Assembly (NCBI GenBank): GCA_022180725.1
Contig: BQMO01000007.1
Coordinates: 31,837 to 95,836, forward strand
From: Phycisphaerae bacterium
GTDB taxonomy: Bacteria > Planctomycetota > Phycisphaerae > Phycisphaerales > UBA1924
Direction of reading: 5' to 3'
DNA: 64,000 nucleotides
In this document: in pieces, positions 8,345 to 18,568 of the stretch
Layout: every line of letters starts with the position of its first letter
Numbering within the stretch: position 1 is the first letter of the stretch
Notes under the pieces: generated by a model
Databases searched by the model: none
What the model was told of the DNA's origin: nothing
The model's input: only the letters and a program-made list of their open reading frames with translations
Made by a program: the position numbers and the translations under genes

Positions 8345-8710
8345 CTACGTGGCGACTTTCGGGGTGGCCGAGCCGCAATCCATGCATCGCCCTTCGCGGG
8401 CGACCTCGCCGCCGCACCGCCCGCACGGCCCCGCCTCGGCGGTGTCCGCATCGCCGATACCGGCCTCGGCGGCGCGACGTGCAAGGGCGTACCACACTCC
8501 GGCCGAGCCGAACACGCCGGCCATGCCGACGCCCGCGCCGACCGCGAGGACGAGCCGATCCCCTTCGCCGAGCATCGACGCCAGACCGATGACGCCAAAG
8601 TACAACATGGACGTCAGCCCCGGCCCGGCCCGATCGGCGAGTTCGTGAACCAGAGCACCGTCCATGCCTGTACTACGACCCACCGCACGGAGCAGTTCAG
8701 GCCTCTTCAT
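8345..8710 (-). CDS. Small protein with two hydrophobic segments and a zinc ribbon
   Basis: I do not recognise a family for this 121-residue protein. It has two hydrophobic stretches (about residues 33-47 and 53-74, rich in Gly, Ala and Val) that could be membrane helices. It then has a compact four-cysteine ribbon CGRCGGEVAREGRCMDCG near the C-terminus. It lies 12 bases upstream of mqnE and 15 bases downstream of the metalloprotease gene, so it is probably co-transcribed with them. Whether it has anything to do with menaquinone synthesis is unknown. Confidence 0.65.
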   Translation of the reverse strand: MKRPELLRAVGRSTGMDGALVHELADRAGPGLTSMLYFGVIGLASMLGEGDRLVLAVGAGVGMAGVFGSAGVWYALARRAAEAGIGDADTAEAGPCGRCGGEVAREGRCMDCGSATPKVAT

Positions 8711-8725
8711 TCCGGGGTCGCGAGA

Positions 8726-9871
8726 TCACGCCGCCCGGCGCCTGCGCGAGGCAACGAGGCCGCCGTAGGCGATCAGCGCCATCGCCCCCGGCGCGGGCAC
8801 CAGGTCGTACCCGATGACGTCGAGCGCGATGAGGTCAAACGGCAACCCCGCCGCGGACGCCAGGAACATGCTCGTCAAGGGGAAAGCGTCCCCCAGCGTC
8901 GGGTCCATCAGGCCCCACCACGGGCCGAAGAAGTCGTCCTTCCAGTGGCTGGCCTGCTTGCCGTCGCCCCCGAGCACGGTGCCGGTCGAGAACGGCGCGA
9001 GCGGGGTCATCCCGCCGTCGATCGAAAAGAAACGCATCGGCACGTCGGTGGGGGAAGGAACCGGCACGGAGATGTCGAACACGAACGGACCGGCGGTCGC
9101 CGAGATCGGCGAATACCGGAACAGATCCAGCGTGTTCACGAGCCAGTAATCGTCCTGATCACCCCCGATGCCGCCCAGCGGCGGGGGGAGGAGGCCGCCG
9201 ATGTAGTCGGCGCCGCTGGTGAACCCCAGCAGGTGGGCCATCTCGTGCAGGATCATCCCCGTGTAGTCCTTCATGCCGGGCATGATCCCATCCGAATGCT
9301 CGAAATCGAAGGTGGACGGGCCAACCGTGATCGTGCCGTCCGACCCCGCGGCCCCGCTGTGCGGGCTGATCAGGCCCAGCGCCTTCGCGTTGGCCTTGCT
9401 CACCCACATGTGCGTGTTGTTCGGCGAGGTGTCGGAATCGATGTACGGCAGGAACCCCGGGAACGGCGGCGGCACCGCCATCGTCGTGTCATTCACCCGC
9501 ATCGTCATCGTCGGCCCGGGCTGTAGCGCGCCGATGGACGTGAAATCCTCGGGTGACGTGGCGTCGGCCATCATCGCCCCCTTCACGGACATGTACGTGT
9601 ACTCCGACGACGTCCCGCTGGTCGATCCGATCGCGCCGAGAGTCGGCGAATAATCCAGTTTGAACTTGACTGTGATCGGGTCGAACAGTTTGCTCGACCA
9701 GATCGACCCGGCGTACAACGCCTTCGAATACATTGACGCCGCAAGCGTGGGGTCGCTTGTTTCCAACGCCAGCAGCCCGGGGCCTTTCGTAATCTCAAAG
9801 GTGATCTGGCCATGGGCGGCCGAGGCCACAAGCAGTAACAAGGCCGTCGTTGGCATCCCGGTCGCTATCAT
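8726..9871 (-). CDS. Secreted zinc metalloprotease-like protein with PEP-CTERM-like anchor
   Basis: This 381-residue protein starts with a signal peptide (LLLLVASAAHG). The centre carries the metalloprotease motif HEMAHLLGFTSGAD, with H209, E210 and H213, and the following G216, as in HExxHxxGF peptidases. It ends in LVPAPGAMALIAYGGLVASR plus arginines, which resembles a PEP-CTERM sorting tail with PAPG in place of PEP. I infer export, removal of the tail by an exosortase-like enzyme and release or surface attachment. It resembles NF038122-type metalloproteases, though I cannot verify this. Three genes follow closely on the same strand. Confidence 0.8.
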   Translation of the reverse strand: MIATGMPTTALLLLVASAAHGQITFEITKGPGLLALETSDPTLAASMYSKALYAGSIWSSKLFDPITVKFKLDYSPTLGAIGSTSGTSSEYTYMSVKGAMMADATSPEDFTSIGALQPGPTMTMRVNDTTMAVPPPFPGFLPYIDSDTSPNNTHMWVSKANAKALGLISPHSGAAGSDGTITVGPSTFDFEHSDGIMPGMKDYTGMILHEMAHLLGFTSGADYIGGLLPPPLGGIGGDQDDYWLVNTLDLFRYSPISATAGPFVFDISVPVPSPTDVPMRFFSIDGGMTPLAPFSTGTVLGGDGKQASHWKDDFFGPWWGLMDPTLGDAFPLTSMFLASAAGLPFDLIALDVIGYDLVPAPGAMALIAYGGLVASRRRRAA

Positions 9872-10181
9872 GGTGTGTCTCCCTCAGCGGACGGTCGATT
9901 CGACCCTTCCCACCTTACATCCATGCGCCCCAGTCGCAACTCCGCATGACAAGGATTCTCCCGAAACCTAGTACTTCTACGGATACCGAACGTCATGAAT
10001 GGCCAGCGACAATCACACGGGACGCTCATGCCCCATGACGCACATCCGGCAATCTGCCACCTTGGCAGGATCGATCAGCGGAGAACCCGGCGCGACTCGA
10101 CACGACCTGTTTCACAGGGCCTCTCTCTCGGACTTGTCGCGATCAAACCCCGTACAAAGAACCTGTGATTCGGCATATCGG
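9872..10181. other. Divergent intergenic region before dnaK
   Basis: There is no convincing gene in these 310 bases between the divergent metalloprotease gene and dnaK. A short perfect hairpin CTGCCA/TGGCAG lies at 10054-10068 with a 3-base loop. I looked for a CIRCE-type inverted repeat (the HrcA operator often found before dnaK) and did not see one. Confidence 0.5.
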
Positions 10182-10235
10182 TTGCAAGCGTCGTATGAGT
10201 CGGCTAGACACCATAACGTGTCCGGCAGGAAGGAA
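10182..10235 (+). promoter_or_regulatory. Candidate sigma-70-type promoter and ribosome-binding site of dnaK
   Basis: TTGCAA at 10182-10187 and TAGACA at 10205-10210 are separated by 17 bases, a good spacing for a housekeeping promoter. The strong ribosome-binding site AGGAAGGAA at 10227-10235 precedes the ATG at 10244. The match is by eye only. Confidence 0.4.
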
Positions 10236-10243
10236 TCCGAACC

Positions 10244-12181
<1,938 letters not shown>

Positions 12182-12194
12182 TAACTGATGCCCA

Positions 12195-12219
12195 ACGAGC
12201 CGCGAGCGTGAGCGCGCGG
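12195..12219. repeat. Dispersed GC-rich repeat, copy after dnaK
   Basis: Read on the minus strand, this is a copy of the element with core CGCTCGCTGACGCTCGCGGC, here with two changes. It begins 13 bases after the dnaK stop and precedes the terminator. Other copies lie at 30934, 33405, 33447, 41174 and 42334-42453, all shortly after a gene's stop. Confidence 0.7.
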
Positions 12220-12234
12220 AATACTGAACCAATC

Positions 12235-12267
12235 CACGCCCCCCGCACCGCCGGGGGGCGTGTTACT
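12235..12267 (+). terminator. Intrinsic terminator of dnaK
   Basis: Arms CACGCCCCCC (12235-12244) and GGGGGGCGTG (12253-12262) form a perfect 10-bp stem around an 8-base loop, followed by TTACTT. The T-run is weak but the stem is very stable. It lies 54 bases past the dnaK stop and 18 bases before comB. Confidence 0.7.
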
Positions 12268-12284
12268 TCCGCTACGCTCCGCCA

Positions 12285-13133
12285 ATGCCCGCCCCCGACC
12301 TGCCCCCACCTCCGAACTTTCGCGTTGACGAGCGCCCCCTCCACGTCCACCTCCACGCCAAACTCACCGACCCCGCCGCGTTCGCCGGGGCCGTCGTCAT
12401 CGTGATCGACGCCCTCCGCGCCAGCGTCACCATCACCGCGGCCCTCGCCAACGGCGCGGCACATGTTGTGCCGGTGTTGACGGTTGAAGAGGCGATTGCC
12501 ACGAAGGCGAGAATGGCGGGGTCCGGCACGCAAGGCGGTACTGGTCGCCCACCCCCCGGCCCCCTCCCTCCGGGAGGGGGGGTTGTGCTCGGCGGCGAGC
12601 GGGGAGGCATCCTCATTCCCGGCTTCGACCTCGACAACTCCCCGCGAAACTACACCCGCGAGCGTGTCGCCGGCCGCACCGTGATCTTCACCACCTCCAA
12701 CGGCACCGCCGCGCTCCTGCACGCACGCGCCGCGGCGGAGATCCTCGTCGGGTCCTTCGCCAACCTCTCCGCCGTGTGCGACGCCGTCGCCCACGACCCG
12801 CGCCCCGTCCACATCCTCTGCTGCGGCACGCGCGACGAACTCAGCCTCGACGACATTCTCCCCGCCGGCGCGCTGGTCGATCGCCTTACGCTCGCCGGGC
12901 GCAAACTCGTCGCCGATGACTCCGCCCGCGTCGCCCTCATGGCCTGGCGCGGCGCCAACGCGTCGCCCGGCGGTCTTGCCGCAGCCATGCACCAATCGCG
13001 CGGCGGGCGCAACCTCGCCCACCAGAACCTCGGTGCCGATGTCGACTTCTGCTCCAAACTCGATACGGTGACCGTAGTGCCACGCTTCGATCCCGCCGCG
13101 GGTCACATCATCCTGAAATTACGGCCCGCCTAG
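12285..13133 (+). CDS. ComB-family 2-phosphosulfolactate phosphatase-like protein
   Basis: This 282-residue protein matches the ComB family, which removes phosphate from 2-phosphosulfolactate in methanogens. The bacterial role is often unclear. Recognisable blocks are VVIVIDALRASVTITAAL, the region GERGGILIPGFDLDNSP, VIFTTSNGTAALL and CCGTRDELSLDD. Residues 88-99 (RPPPGPLPPGGG) are encoded by a palindromic element at 12546-12582 that also occurs in frame in the methyltransferase gene at 30 kb. It lies in the variable loop before the conserved GERGG block. The gene's stop overlaps that of rdgB on the other strand at a shared CTAG. Confidence 0.85.
   Translation: MPAPDLPPPPNFRVDERPLHVHLHAKLTDPAAFAGAVVIVIDALRASVTITAALANGAAHVVPVLTVEEAIATKARMAGSGTQGGTGRPPPGPLPPGGGVVLGGERGGILIPGFDLDNSPRNYTRERVAGRTVIFTTSNGTAALLHARAAAEILVGSFANLSAVCDAVAHDPRPVHILCCGTRDELSLDDILPAGALVDRLTLAGRKLVADDSARVALMAWRGANASPGGLAAAMHQSRGGRNLAHQNLGADVDFCSKLDTVTVVPRFDPAAGHIILKLRPA
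12546..12582. repeat. Palindromic element inserted in frame in comB
   Basis: A GC-rich stem pairs 12560-12568 with 12572-12580 (9 bp, loop TCC), preceded by CGCCCACCCCCC. The whole block is nearly identical to the complement of 30534-30570, differing mainly at two bases (GG versus AA). In both genes it is read in the same orientation and frame and encodes RPPPxPLPPGGG. Confidence 0.8.
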
Positions 13134-13780
13134 AGCTTCGCCCCGCGCAGCCATGCCGCCATCGCCTTGGCCGCGGCCCCGCGATGGCTCTTCGCGTTTT
13201 TCTCGTCCGCCGTCATCTCCGCGCTCGTCCGCGCGAAGTCCGGCGGCAGGAGGAACAGCGGGTCATACCCGAACCCATTCGCCCCGCGCGGCACCTCGCC
13301 CGGTTCGCCGATGCGCCCCTCGAACACTCCGCGTGTCGTCTTCAGGCGACCGCGTGCCGGGTGCGCGAGCACCATCACGCACACAAACCGCGCCGCCCGC
13401 CTGCCGAACACCACGCCATCGAGCTCTCGAAGCACGCGTTCGTTGTTCCGGCGGTCGCGATCCTCGCGCGACAGTTCCGAGGCGTATCCATCGGTGCAGT
13501 AGTGCGACGAGATCACCCCGGGCCGTCCGCCCAGTGCGTCGACCTCCAGCCCGGAATCGTCGGCCAGGCACAGCCGCCCCGTCGCCTTCGCGTACGTCAT
13601 CGCCTTGATCGTCGCGTTGTCCTCGAACGTCTTGCCGGTCTCTTCCGGCTCGCCGAACGGCCCGCCCGGCACCTCGTCCAGCCCGACGAGCCTGACGCCC
13701 TCGACCCTCTCGCGCGCGAAGATCGCCCGGATCTCCTCGACCTTGTGCGGGTTCCCGGTGGCGACGACGATCTCGGGCAT
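13130..13780 (-). CDS. rdgB: dITP/XTP pyrophosphatase (RdgB/HAM1)
   Basis: This 216-residue enzyme hydrolyses dITP, ITP and XTP to monophosphates, keeping non-canonical purines out of DNA and RNA. It starts with the family signature IVVATGNPHKVEEIRAIF, has FEDNATIKAMTYAKATG, LADDSGLEVDALGGRPG, GFGYDPLFL and a C-terminal KNAKSHRGAA close to the usual K-x-x-x-SHR. Length is normal. The ATG at 13780 lies 25 bases from the divergent kinase start, so the two may share a promoter region. The 3' end overlaps that of comB by four bases. Confidence 0.95.
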   Translation of the reverse strand: MPEIVVATGNPHKVEEIRAIFARERVEGVRLVGLDEVPGGPFGEPEETGKTFEDNATIKAMTYAKATGRLCLADDSGLEVDALGGRPGVISSHYCTDGYASELSREDRDRRNNERVLRELDGVVFGRRAARFVCVMVLAHPARGRLKTTRGVFEGRIGEPGEVPRGANGFGYDPLFLLPPDFARTSAEMTADEKNAKSHRGAAAKAMAAWLRGAKL

Positions 13781-13805
13781 GGCGCGCCAAGCGTACGCTG
13801 GCGGC

Positions 13806-14987
13806 ATGGCCGACCGCGCGACCATCGCCCATGCCGCCGCCGACGCCCTCGACGACGCCGCACACCGTGGGATGTTGCCCCGGGTGCTGGTCGGGTTCGA
13901 CGGCTTCGTCGATTCGATCGTGCACATGGTGCGCCGCCGCCGATCGATGACCCCCGAGGGGTACGAACGAATCTCGACGATCGCGGAGTTCGCCCAGCGC
14001 TGCGCCGCTGCCGCCGGCACCAGTACGAACATCGAGCGTGTCACCCTCGAAGACCGCTTCGGCGGCAACGGCCCGCTCATGGCCGGCGCCCTCGCCGCGC
14101 TCGGCGCGCCCACCACCTTCATCGGCGCCATCGGCACCCCCTCCCCGATGGGTGCGAGGGCCGGGGGGTGGGCCGTGCACCCGACCTTCGCGGAGTTGGC
14201 CAGCCGGTGCGCTCGCTGTCTCCCCATCGCCGAACCCTCGCACACGCTCTGCATGGAGTTCGACGACGGCAAACTGATGTTCAACGACACCGCCAACGCC
14301 CAGGCCGTCACGTGGGACCGCCTGCTCGCGGTCGTCGGGCTTGACCCGCTGCGTCGCATGGTCGCCGAGTCGTCGCTGATCGGCGTCGTGAACTGGTCGC
14401 TCCTCGGCGGGGTCGAGGGGATTTGGGACGGCCTGCGCACGCACGTTTTCGAAACGCTCGTCGCCATCGATCCACGCCCGCGCCGCGTCTTCATCGATCT
14501 CTCCGACCCGGCCAAACGTCTCGACAACGACATCCACCACGCGATGGACCTGCTCCGCCGGCTCGAGCACACGACCGGCGTCCGCGTGACGCTCGGCCTG
14601 AATCTCGCCGAAGCCCGGCGTCTCGCCCAGGTCTTCAACACCTTGACGCCCGAGTCCCCGAGCACGCTCCCCGATGCGGCGCAGACGCTCCGCGGAGTGC
14701 TCGATCTCGACACGGTGGTGATCCACCCGCGCGAAGGGGCGGCGGGGGCGGACGATTCCGGCGCCGCCTGGTTCGACGGGCCTCTCGTGGCCCGCCCCAT
14801 CCTCTCCACCGGCGCGGGCGATCACTTCAACGCCGGCTTCGCCCTGGCGCAATCACTGGGCCTGCCACTGCCGCAGTGTCTCGCCTCGGGGTGCGCCGTG
14901 AGTGGGGCCTACGTCCGCGACGGTCGCAGCCCCGATCTCCCTCGCGTGGGGGCGATGCTCCGCGACATGCCGCCGCCGGAAACATGA
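13806..14987 (+). CDS. PfkB-family carbohydrate kinase
   Basis: The 393-residue protein belongs to the ribokinase/PfkB superfamily. The N-terminal substrate strand is RVLVGFDGFVDSIVH, the GG motif region is DRFGGNGPLMAGALAALGA, and the C-terminal anion-hole motif is STGAGDHFNAGFA, where the Asp of GAGD is the catalytic base. At 393 residues it is longer than typical ribokinases (about 310), with extra sequence in the middle. The sugar substrate cannot be assigned. The gene begins a rightward group with an ALDH7-type dehydrogenase and rpiA. Confidence 0.88.
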   Translation: MADRATIAHAAADALDDAAHRGMLPRVLVGFDGFVDSIVHMVRRRRSMTPEGYERISTIAEFAQRCAAAAGTSTNIERVTLEDRFGGNGPLMAGALAALGAPTTFIGAIGTPSPMGARAGGWAVHPTFAELASRCARCLPIAEPSHTLCMEFDDGKLMFNDTANAQAVTWDRLLAVVGLDPLRRMVAESSLIGVVNWSLLGGVEGIWDGLRTHVFETLVAIDPRPRRVFIDLSDPAKRLDNDIHHAMDLLRRLEHTTGVRVTLGLNLAEARRLAQVFNTLTPESPSTLPDAAQTLRGVLDLDTVVIHPREGAAGADDSGAAWFDGPLVARPILSTGAGDHFNAGFALAQSLGLPLPQCLASGCAVSGAYVRDGRSPDLPRVGAMLRDMPPPET

Positions 14988-15034
14988 TGGTCTGTGCTGG
15001 ACCGACGCCCGGCCCGCGGGCCTAGACTCTCCCG

Positions 15035-16546
15035 ATGTTGCATGCGTTGCTCGAACGTCTCGGAGTCGCGGGCGATGCGCGACTCGTTGCGCCGGGTTCG
15101 CCCGGGGCCGTCACGGTCATCAACCCCACCACCGGCGAGCCGCTCGCGGGTGTCCGCCTCGACGATGAAGCCGCGTACGAACGCGCCGTCGCCCGCGCCG
15201 ACGAGGCCTTCGCCGCGTGGCGTCGCGTCCCCGCCCCCGAGCGTGGCCAACTCGTCCGCGCCCTCGGCGACGAGTACCGCAAGCACAAAGACGACCTGGG
15301 CTCCCTCGTCTCGCTCGAGGTCGGCAAGATCCTCCAGGAAGGCCTCGGGGAAGTGCAGGAGACCATCGACATCGCCGACTTCGCCGTCGGGCTGTCACGC
15401 CAGTTGTACGGCCTGACGATGCCCAGCGAGCGAGCCAGCCACCGCCTCATGGAGCAATGGCACCCGCTCGGACCCATCGGCGTGATCTCCGCGTTCAACT
15501 TCCCCAATGCCGTATGGGCCTGGAACGCCATGCTCGCCGCCGTCTGCGGCGACACCGTCGTGTGGAAACCCAGCCTTCTCGCCCCGCTCACCGCCATCGC
15601 CACCAATGCCATCGCCGAGCGTGTCGCGAGGGCGCACGGCCATCCCGGCGTGTTCGGGCTGACCATCGGCGCCGACGACGTGGTGGGGGCGAGGATGACC
15701 GCCGATCACCGTTTGCCGCTCATCTCCGCGACCGGTTCGTGCCGCATGGGCCGCCTCGTCGGCGCCTCGGTCGCGCAGCGATTCGGGCGCTGCCTGCTCG
15801 AGCTCGGCGGGAACAACGCCGCCATCGTCGACCAATCTGCCGACCTCAACCTCGCCATCCCGGCGATTGTCTTCGCCGCCGTCGGCACGGCCGGGCAGCG
15901 CTGCACCACCACCCGCCGCCTCATCGTCCACGAGTCCATCGCCGACGAGGTCTGTACGCGCCTCGTGGCCGCGTACAAGACCATCCGCCTCGGCGACCCG
16001 CTGAAGGACGGCACGCTCGTCGGCCCGCTCATCAACGGGCGCGCCGTCGAGGGGTTTCTGGCCGCGGTGCAGGCGGCCAAGGCGCAGGGGGCCACGCTGC
16101 TCGTCGGCGGCGGCAAGGCCGAGGTGCCCGGGCTGAAGGGGAACTTCGTCCAGCCCACCATCCTCCGCGCCCCGGCGGGCAACCAACTGCCCATCGCCCG
16201 CGAGGAAACCTTCGCCCCCATCCTCTACGTCTTCACCTTTAAGACCCTCGATCAGGCCATCACGATGCAGAACGGCGTCGCGCAGGGCCTTTCGTCGTCG
16301 ATCTTCACCGACAGCGTTCGTGCGGCCGAGACGTTCCTGTCCCCCTGGGGCAGCGACTGCGGCATCGCCAACGTCAACGCCGGCACCAGCGGCGCCGAGA
16401 TCGGCGGGGCCTTCGGCGGCGAAAAGGAAACCGGCGGCGGCCGCGAATCCGGCAGCGATTCCTGGAAGGCCTACATGCGCCGCCAGACGAATACCATCAA
16501 CTTCGGGTCCGAACTCAAACTCGCTCAGGGGATCCGCTTTGACTGA
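15035..16546 (+). CDS. ALDH7-type aldehyde dehydrogenase (alpha-aminoadipate semialdehyde dehydrogenase-like)
   Basis: The 503-residue protein carries the catalytic cysteine C290 in GTAGQRCTTTRR, the general base E256 in ELGGNNAAIV, and K178 in VVWKPS for NAD binding. The C-terminus has NAGTSGAEIGGAFGGEKETG and SDSWKAYMRRQTNT, which are hallmarks of the ALDH7/antiquitin group. That group oxidises alpha-aminoadipic semialdehyde (piperideine-6-carboxylate) in lysine catabolism. No other lysine-degradation gene is visible here, so the true substrate is open. The ATG is 47 bases after the kinase gene, and the 3' end overlaps the rpiA start. Confidence 0.92.
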   Translation: MLHALLERLGVAGDARLVAPGSPGAVTVINPTTGEPLAGVRLDDEAAYERAVARADEAFAAWRRVPAPERGQLVRALGDEYRKHKDDLGSLVSLEVGKILQEGLGEVQETIDIADFAVGLSRQLYGLTMPSERASHRLMEQWHPLGPIGVISAFNFPNAVWAWNAMLAAVCGDTVVWKPSLLAPLTAIATNAIAERVARAHGHPGVFGLTIGADDVVGARMTADHRLPLISATGSCRMGRLVGASVAQRFGRCLLELGGNNAAIVDQSADLNLAIPAIVFAAVGTAGQRCTTTRRLIVHESIADEVCTRLVAAYKTIRLGDPLKDGTLVGPLINGRAVEGFLAAVQAAKAQGATLLVGGGKAEVPGLKGNFVQPTILRAPAGNQLPIAREETFAPILYVFTFKTLDQAITMQNGVAQGLSSSIFTDSVRAAETFLSPWGSDCGIANVNAGTSGAEIGGAFGGEKETGGGRESGSDSWKAYMRRQTNTINFGSELKLAQGIRFD

Positions 16547-17255
16547 CGCACGACCATCCCCGCAGCCCCCCGCCGACATCGACCGCCTCGCCCTCGCTGG
16601 CGTCGAGCCGATCCGGTCGGGCATGATCGTGGGCCTGGGCACGGGTCGGACCGCCAACCGCGCCATCCGGGCCTTGGCCGCGCGCGTCCGCGACGAAAAA
16701 CTCGACATCGACTGCGTCTGTTCCAGTTTGGCGACCGAGGTGCTGGCGAAGGAACTGAACCTCCCCACGGTCTCCTTCAACGATATCGAGTCCATCGATT
16801 ACACCTTCGACGGGGCCGACGAGGTCGACCACAAGGTCCGCATGATGAAGGGTCACCACGGGGCCATCACCCGCCAGCGCCTTGTCGCGGCGGTTTCCAA
16901 ACGGTGTGTCTGTTTGGCCACCGAAGACAAACTTGTCGAGCACCTCGGCAGCAAGGCCCTCCTCGCCATCACCGTCATCCCCTTCGGCGTCGCCAGCACC
17001 CGCAACCGCCTCCGCGAGATGGGCCTGTCCGGCGTCCTGCGTCGGACCCTCGACGGGGAACTCTTCGTGACCGACGGCGGGGGCGTCATCCTCGACATGC
17101 GCATCCCCGACTCCGCCGACATCGAGAAACTCGCTCTCGCCCTCGACCACGTCCCCGGCGTGGTCGACCACGGCCTCTTCCTCTCCGAGGCCGACGAGGT
17201 CATCATCGAGTGCAAGAAGGGCGAACTCCGCCGGCTTGTGCCGCCGGAGACCTGA
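16539..17255 (+). CDS. rpiA: Ribose-5-phosphate isomerase A with altered active-site loop
   Basis: RpiA interconverts ribose 5-phosphate and ribulose 5-phosphate in the pentose phosphate pathway. I chose the TTG at 16539 as start. It overlaps the last 8 bases of the dehydrogenase gene and has AGGGGA at 16527-16532, while no ATG lies near. This gives 238 residues. Conserved blocks are IVGLGTGRTANRAI, YTFDGADEVD (D91, D94), TVIPFG and PGVVDHGLF. The loop that is KGGGAALTREK in E. coli reads KGHHGAITRQR. Lys is kept (K104), but the catalytic Glu (E. coli Glu103) is Gln113. Activity may be reduced or carried by another residue. Confidence 0.85.
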   Translation: MTDARPSPQPPADIDRLALAGVEPIRSGMIVGLGTGRTANRAIRALAARVRDEKLDIDCVCSSLATEVLAKELNLPTVSFNDIESIDYTFDGADEVDHKVRMMKGHHGAITRQRLVAAVSKRCVCLATEDKLVEHLGSKALLAITVIPFGVASTRNRLREMGLSGVLRRTLDGELFVTDGGGVILDMRIPDSADIEKLALALDHVPGVVDHGLFLSEADEVIIECKKGELRRLVPPET

Positions 17256-17258
17256 CCG

Positions 17259-18530
17259 CTACGCCGACGATCGGAAGATCGCGGCGCACACGGTCTGCCC
17301 GTGAACAAAGTTCGTCCCGTCCAGCGGGCCGATCTCGCCCGCCGCGAAAAAACCCGCGAGTGGTACCCGCGCCGCCGTCCCGGGCTCGATGGCGATCCCC
17401 GGCTTGGCCGCGGCTTCCCCCGCGGGCTGGGGCGCAAAGGCGCGCAGCACGGCCCCCGCGTCGTGGTTCGGCCCGCCGAACATCTGCCTCCCGCGACCTC
17501 CGCACGTGATCAGCAGAACCCCCGCGGGCGGCGCGTACAACTTCTGCGCGTCGAGCAGCAAGGCCAGGTCCTCGTGCGCCGTCTGCGCATCGCGCATGTG
17601 CAATCGCACCGTCTGCCCCACGGAAACCTGCTCGTTGATCGCCAGCGCCGCGTGCTCCGTATCCACACCCACCACGTTCCGGATCAGGAAATCGCCCCGT
17701 CCGAAGTGGCTCTTGTATTCGTTCACCACACGGCCCAGGAACAGGCCCGCCTTCAGCCCCTCGCGTTGCTGCTCGGTGAGGTCCGACACCGTCGCGGAAA
17801 CCACCTCGAGCGCGGGCCGCCCCCCGAGCTCGAAGATCAGGTTCCGTCGGGCCTTCGTGATGACAAACGTCGGCCCGAACGGGCGGCACCCCTGCGACAC
17901 CAGCGCATCCACCGCAATCGACCCTCGCATCGACACCAGCACCCCGCCCCGCGTCTCCAATCGATCGTTCAGCAGCACCGCGTTCCCCCCCGGCTCGCCC
18001 GACGCCGACGCCAGCCCGCCGAAGATCGGCACGCTCCGCCCCGCCCCCCGCGCGGCGTTCAGCGACGGCAACAGCCGCACCAGCGGCACCGAGAACGGGT
18101 CGGCCAGCATGAACGCCGCCCGAAGGTCATCCCCCGCGCCAAGCCGATCCGCCAACCGGGCGGCATGGTCTTCCTCGGCCTCGTCGGCGATCAGGTCATC
18201 CGTCCAGCAGGTCGAAAGTTCAACTCCGGGTAACCGAGCCGCGAGGATCGACACCGACGGCGCGTCCTCCAGTTCCGTCGCGTCCGCGATCACGCCCGAC
18301 GCCGTGCACCCCACGAGCACCGTGGGCGAGAGGGCCTTGCGGATGATCGACGCCACCGCGGCGGCCTGCGCCACGTGGTGCTTTGATATAAAGACGAACA
18401 CCAAGTCCGCATGGCGACGAAGCCGCATCGCGCACGCGCCGCACGCCATCGACGCCGCGCGCTCGGCATCGTCATGGGCGCCCAGGCCCGATGCAAACAT
18501 GACCCGGTCTCGTCCCTCGCCCTGTTCCAC
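17259..18530 (-). CDS. FIST-domain protein (FIST_N plus FIST_C)
   Basis: The 423-residue protein has an N-terminal FIST domain (about residues 35-225), with LVFVFISKHH, VLVGCTASGVI and FGGLASASGEPGG. A FIST_C domain follows (about 240-400), with LLLITCGGRGRQMFG and, near the end, GFFAAGEIGPLDGTNFVHGQ. The GEIGP ending is diagnostic for the family. FIST domains are proposed to sense small ligands, possibly amino acids, and are often fused to signalling domains. This one stands alone and has no membrane segment. It is 38 bases downstream of the SH3-like secreted protein gene on the same strand, and its 3' end converges with rpiA. Confidence 0.9.
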   Translation of the reverse strand: MEQGEGRDRVMFASGLGAHDDAERAASMACGACAMRLRRHADLVFVFISKHHVAQAAAVASIIRKALSPTVLVGCTASGVIADATELEDAPSVSILAARLPGVELSTCWTDDLIADEAEEDHAARLADRLGAGDDLRAAFMLADPFSVPLVRLLPSLNAARGAGRSVPIFGGLASASGEPGGNAVLLNDRLETRGGVLVSMRGSIAVDALVSQGCRPFGPTFVITKARRNLIFELGGRPALEVVSATVSDLTEQQREGLKAGLFLGRVVNEYKSHFGRGDFLIRNVVGVDTEHAALAINEQVSVGQTVRLHMRDAQTAHEDLALLLDAQKLYAPPAGVLLITCGGRGRQMFGGPNHDAGAVLRAFAPQPAGEAAAKPGIAIEPGTAARVPLAGFFAAGEIGPLDGTNFVHGQTVCAAIFRSSA

Positions 18531-18568
18531 GGGCGGAGTGTAGGGATTCGCCCGTCATCCGCGATGGG

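Noticed and set aside
9872..10243. CIRCE/HrcA operator before dnaK
   Set aside because: No inverted repeat of the CIRCE form (TTAGCACTC with its complement) is present.
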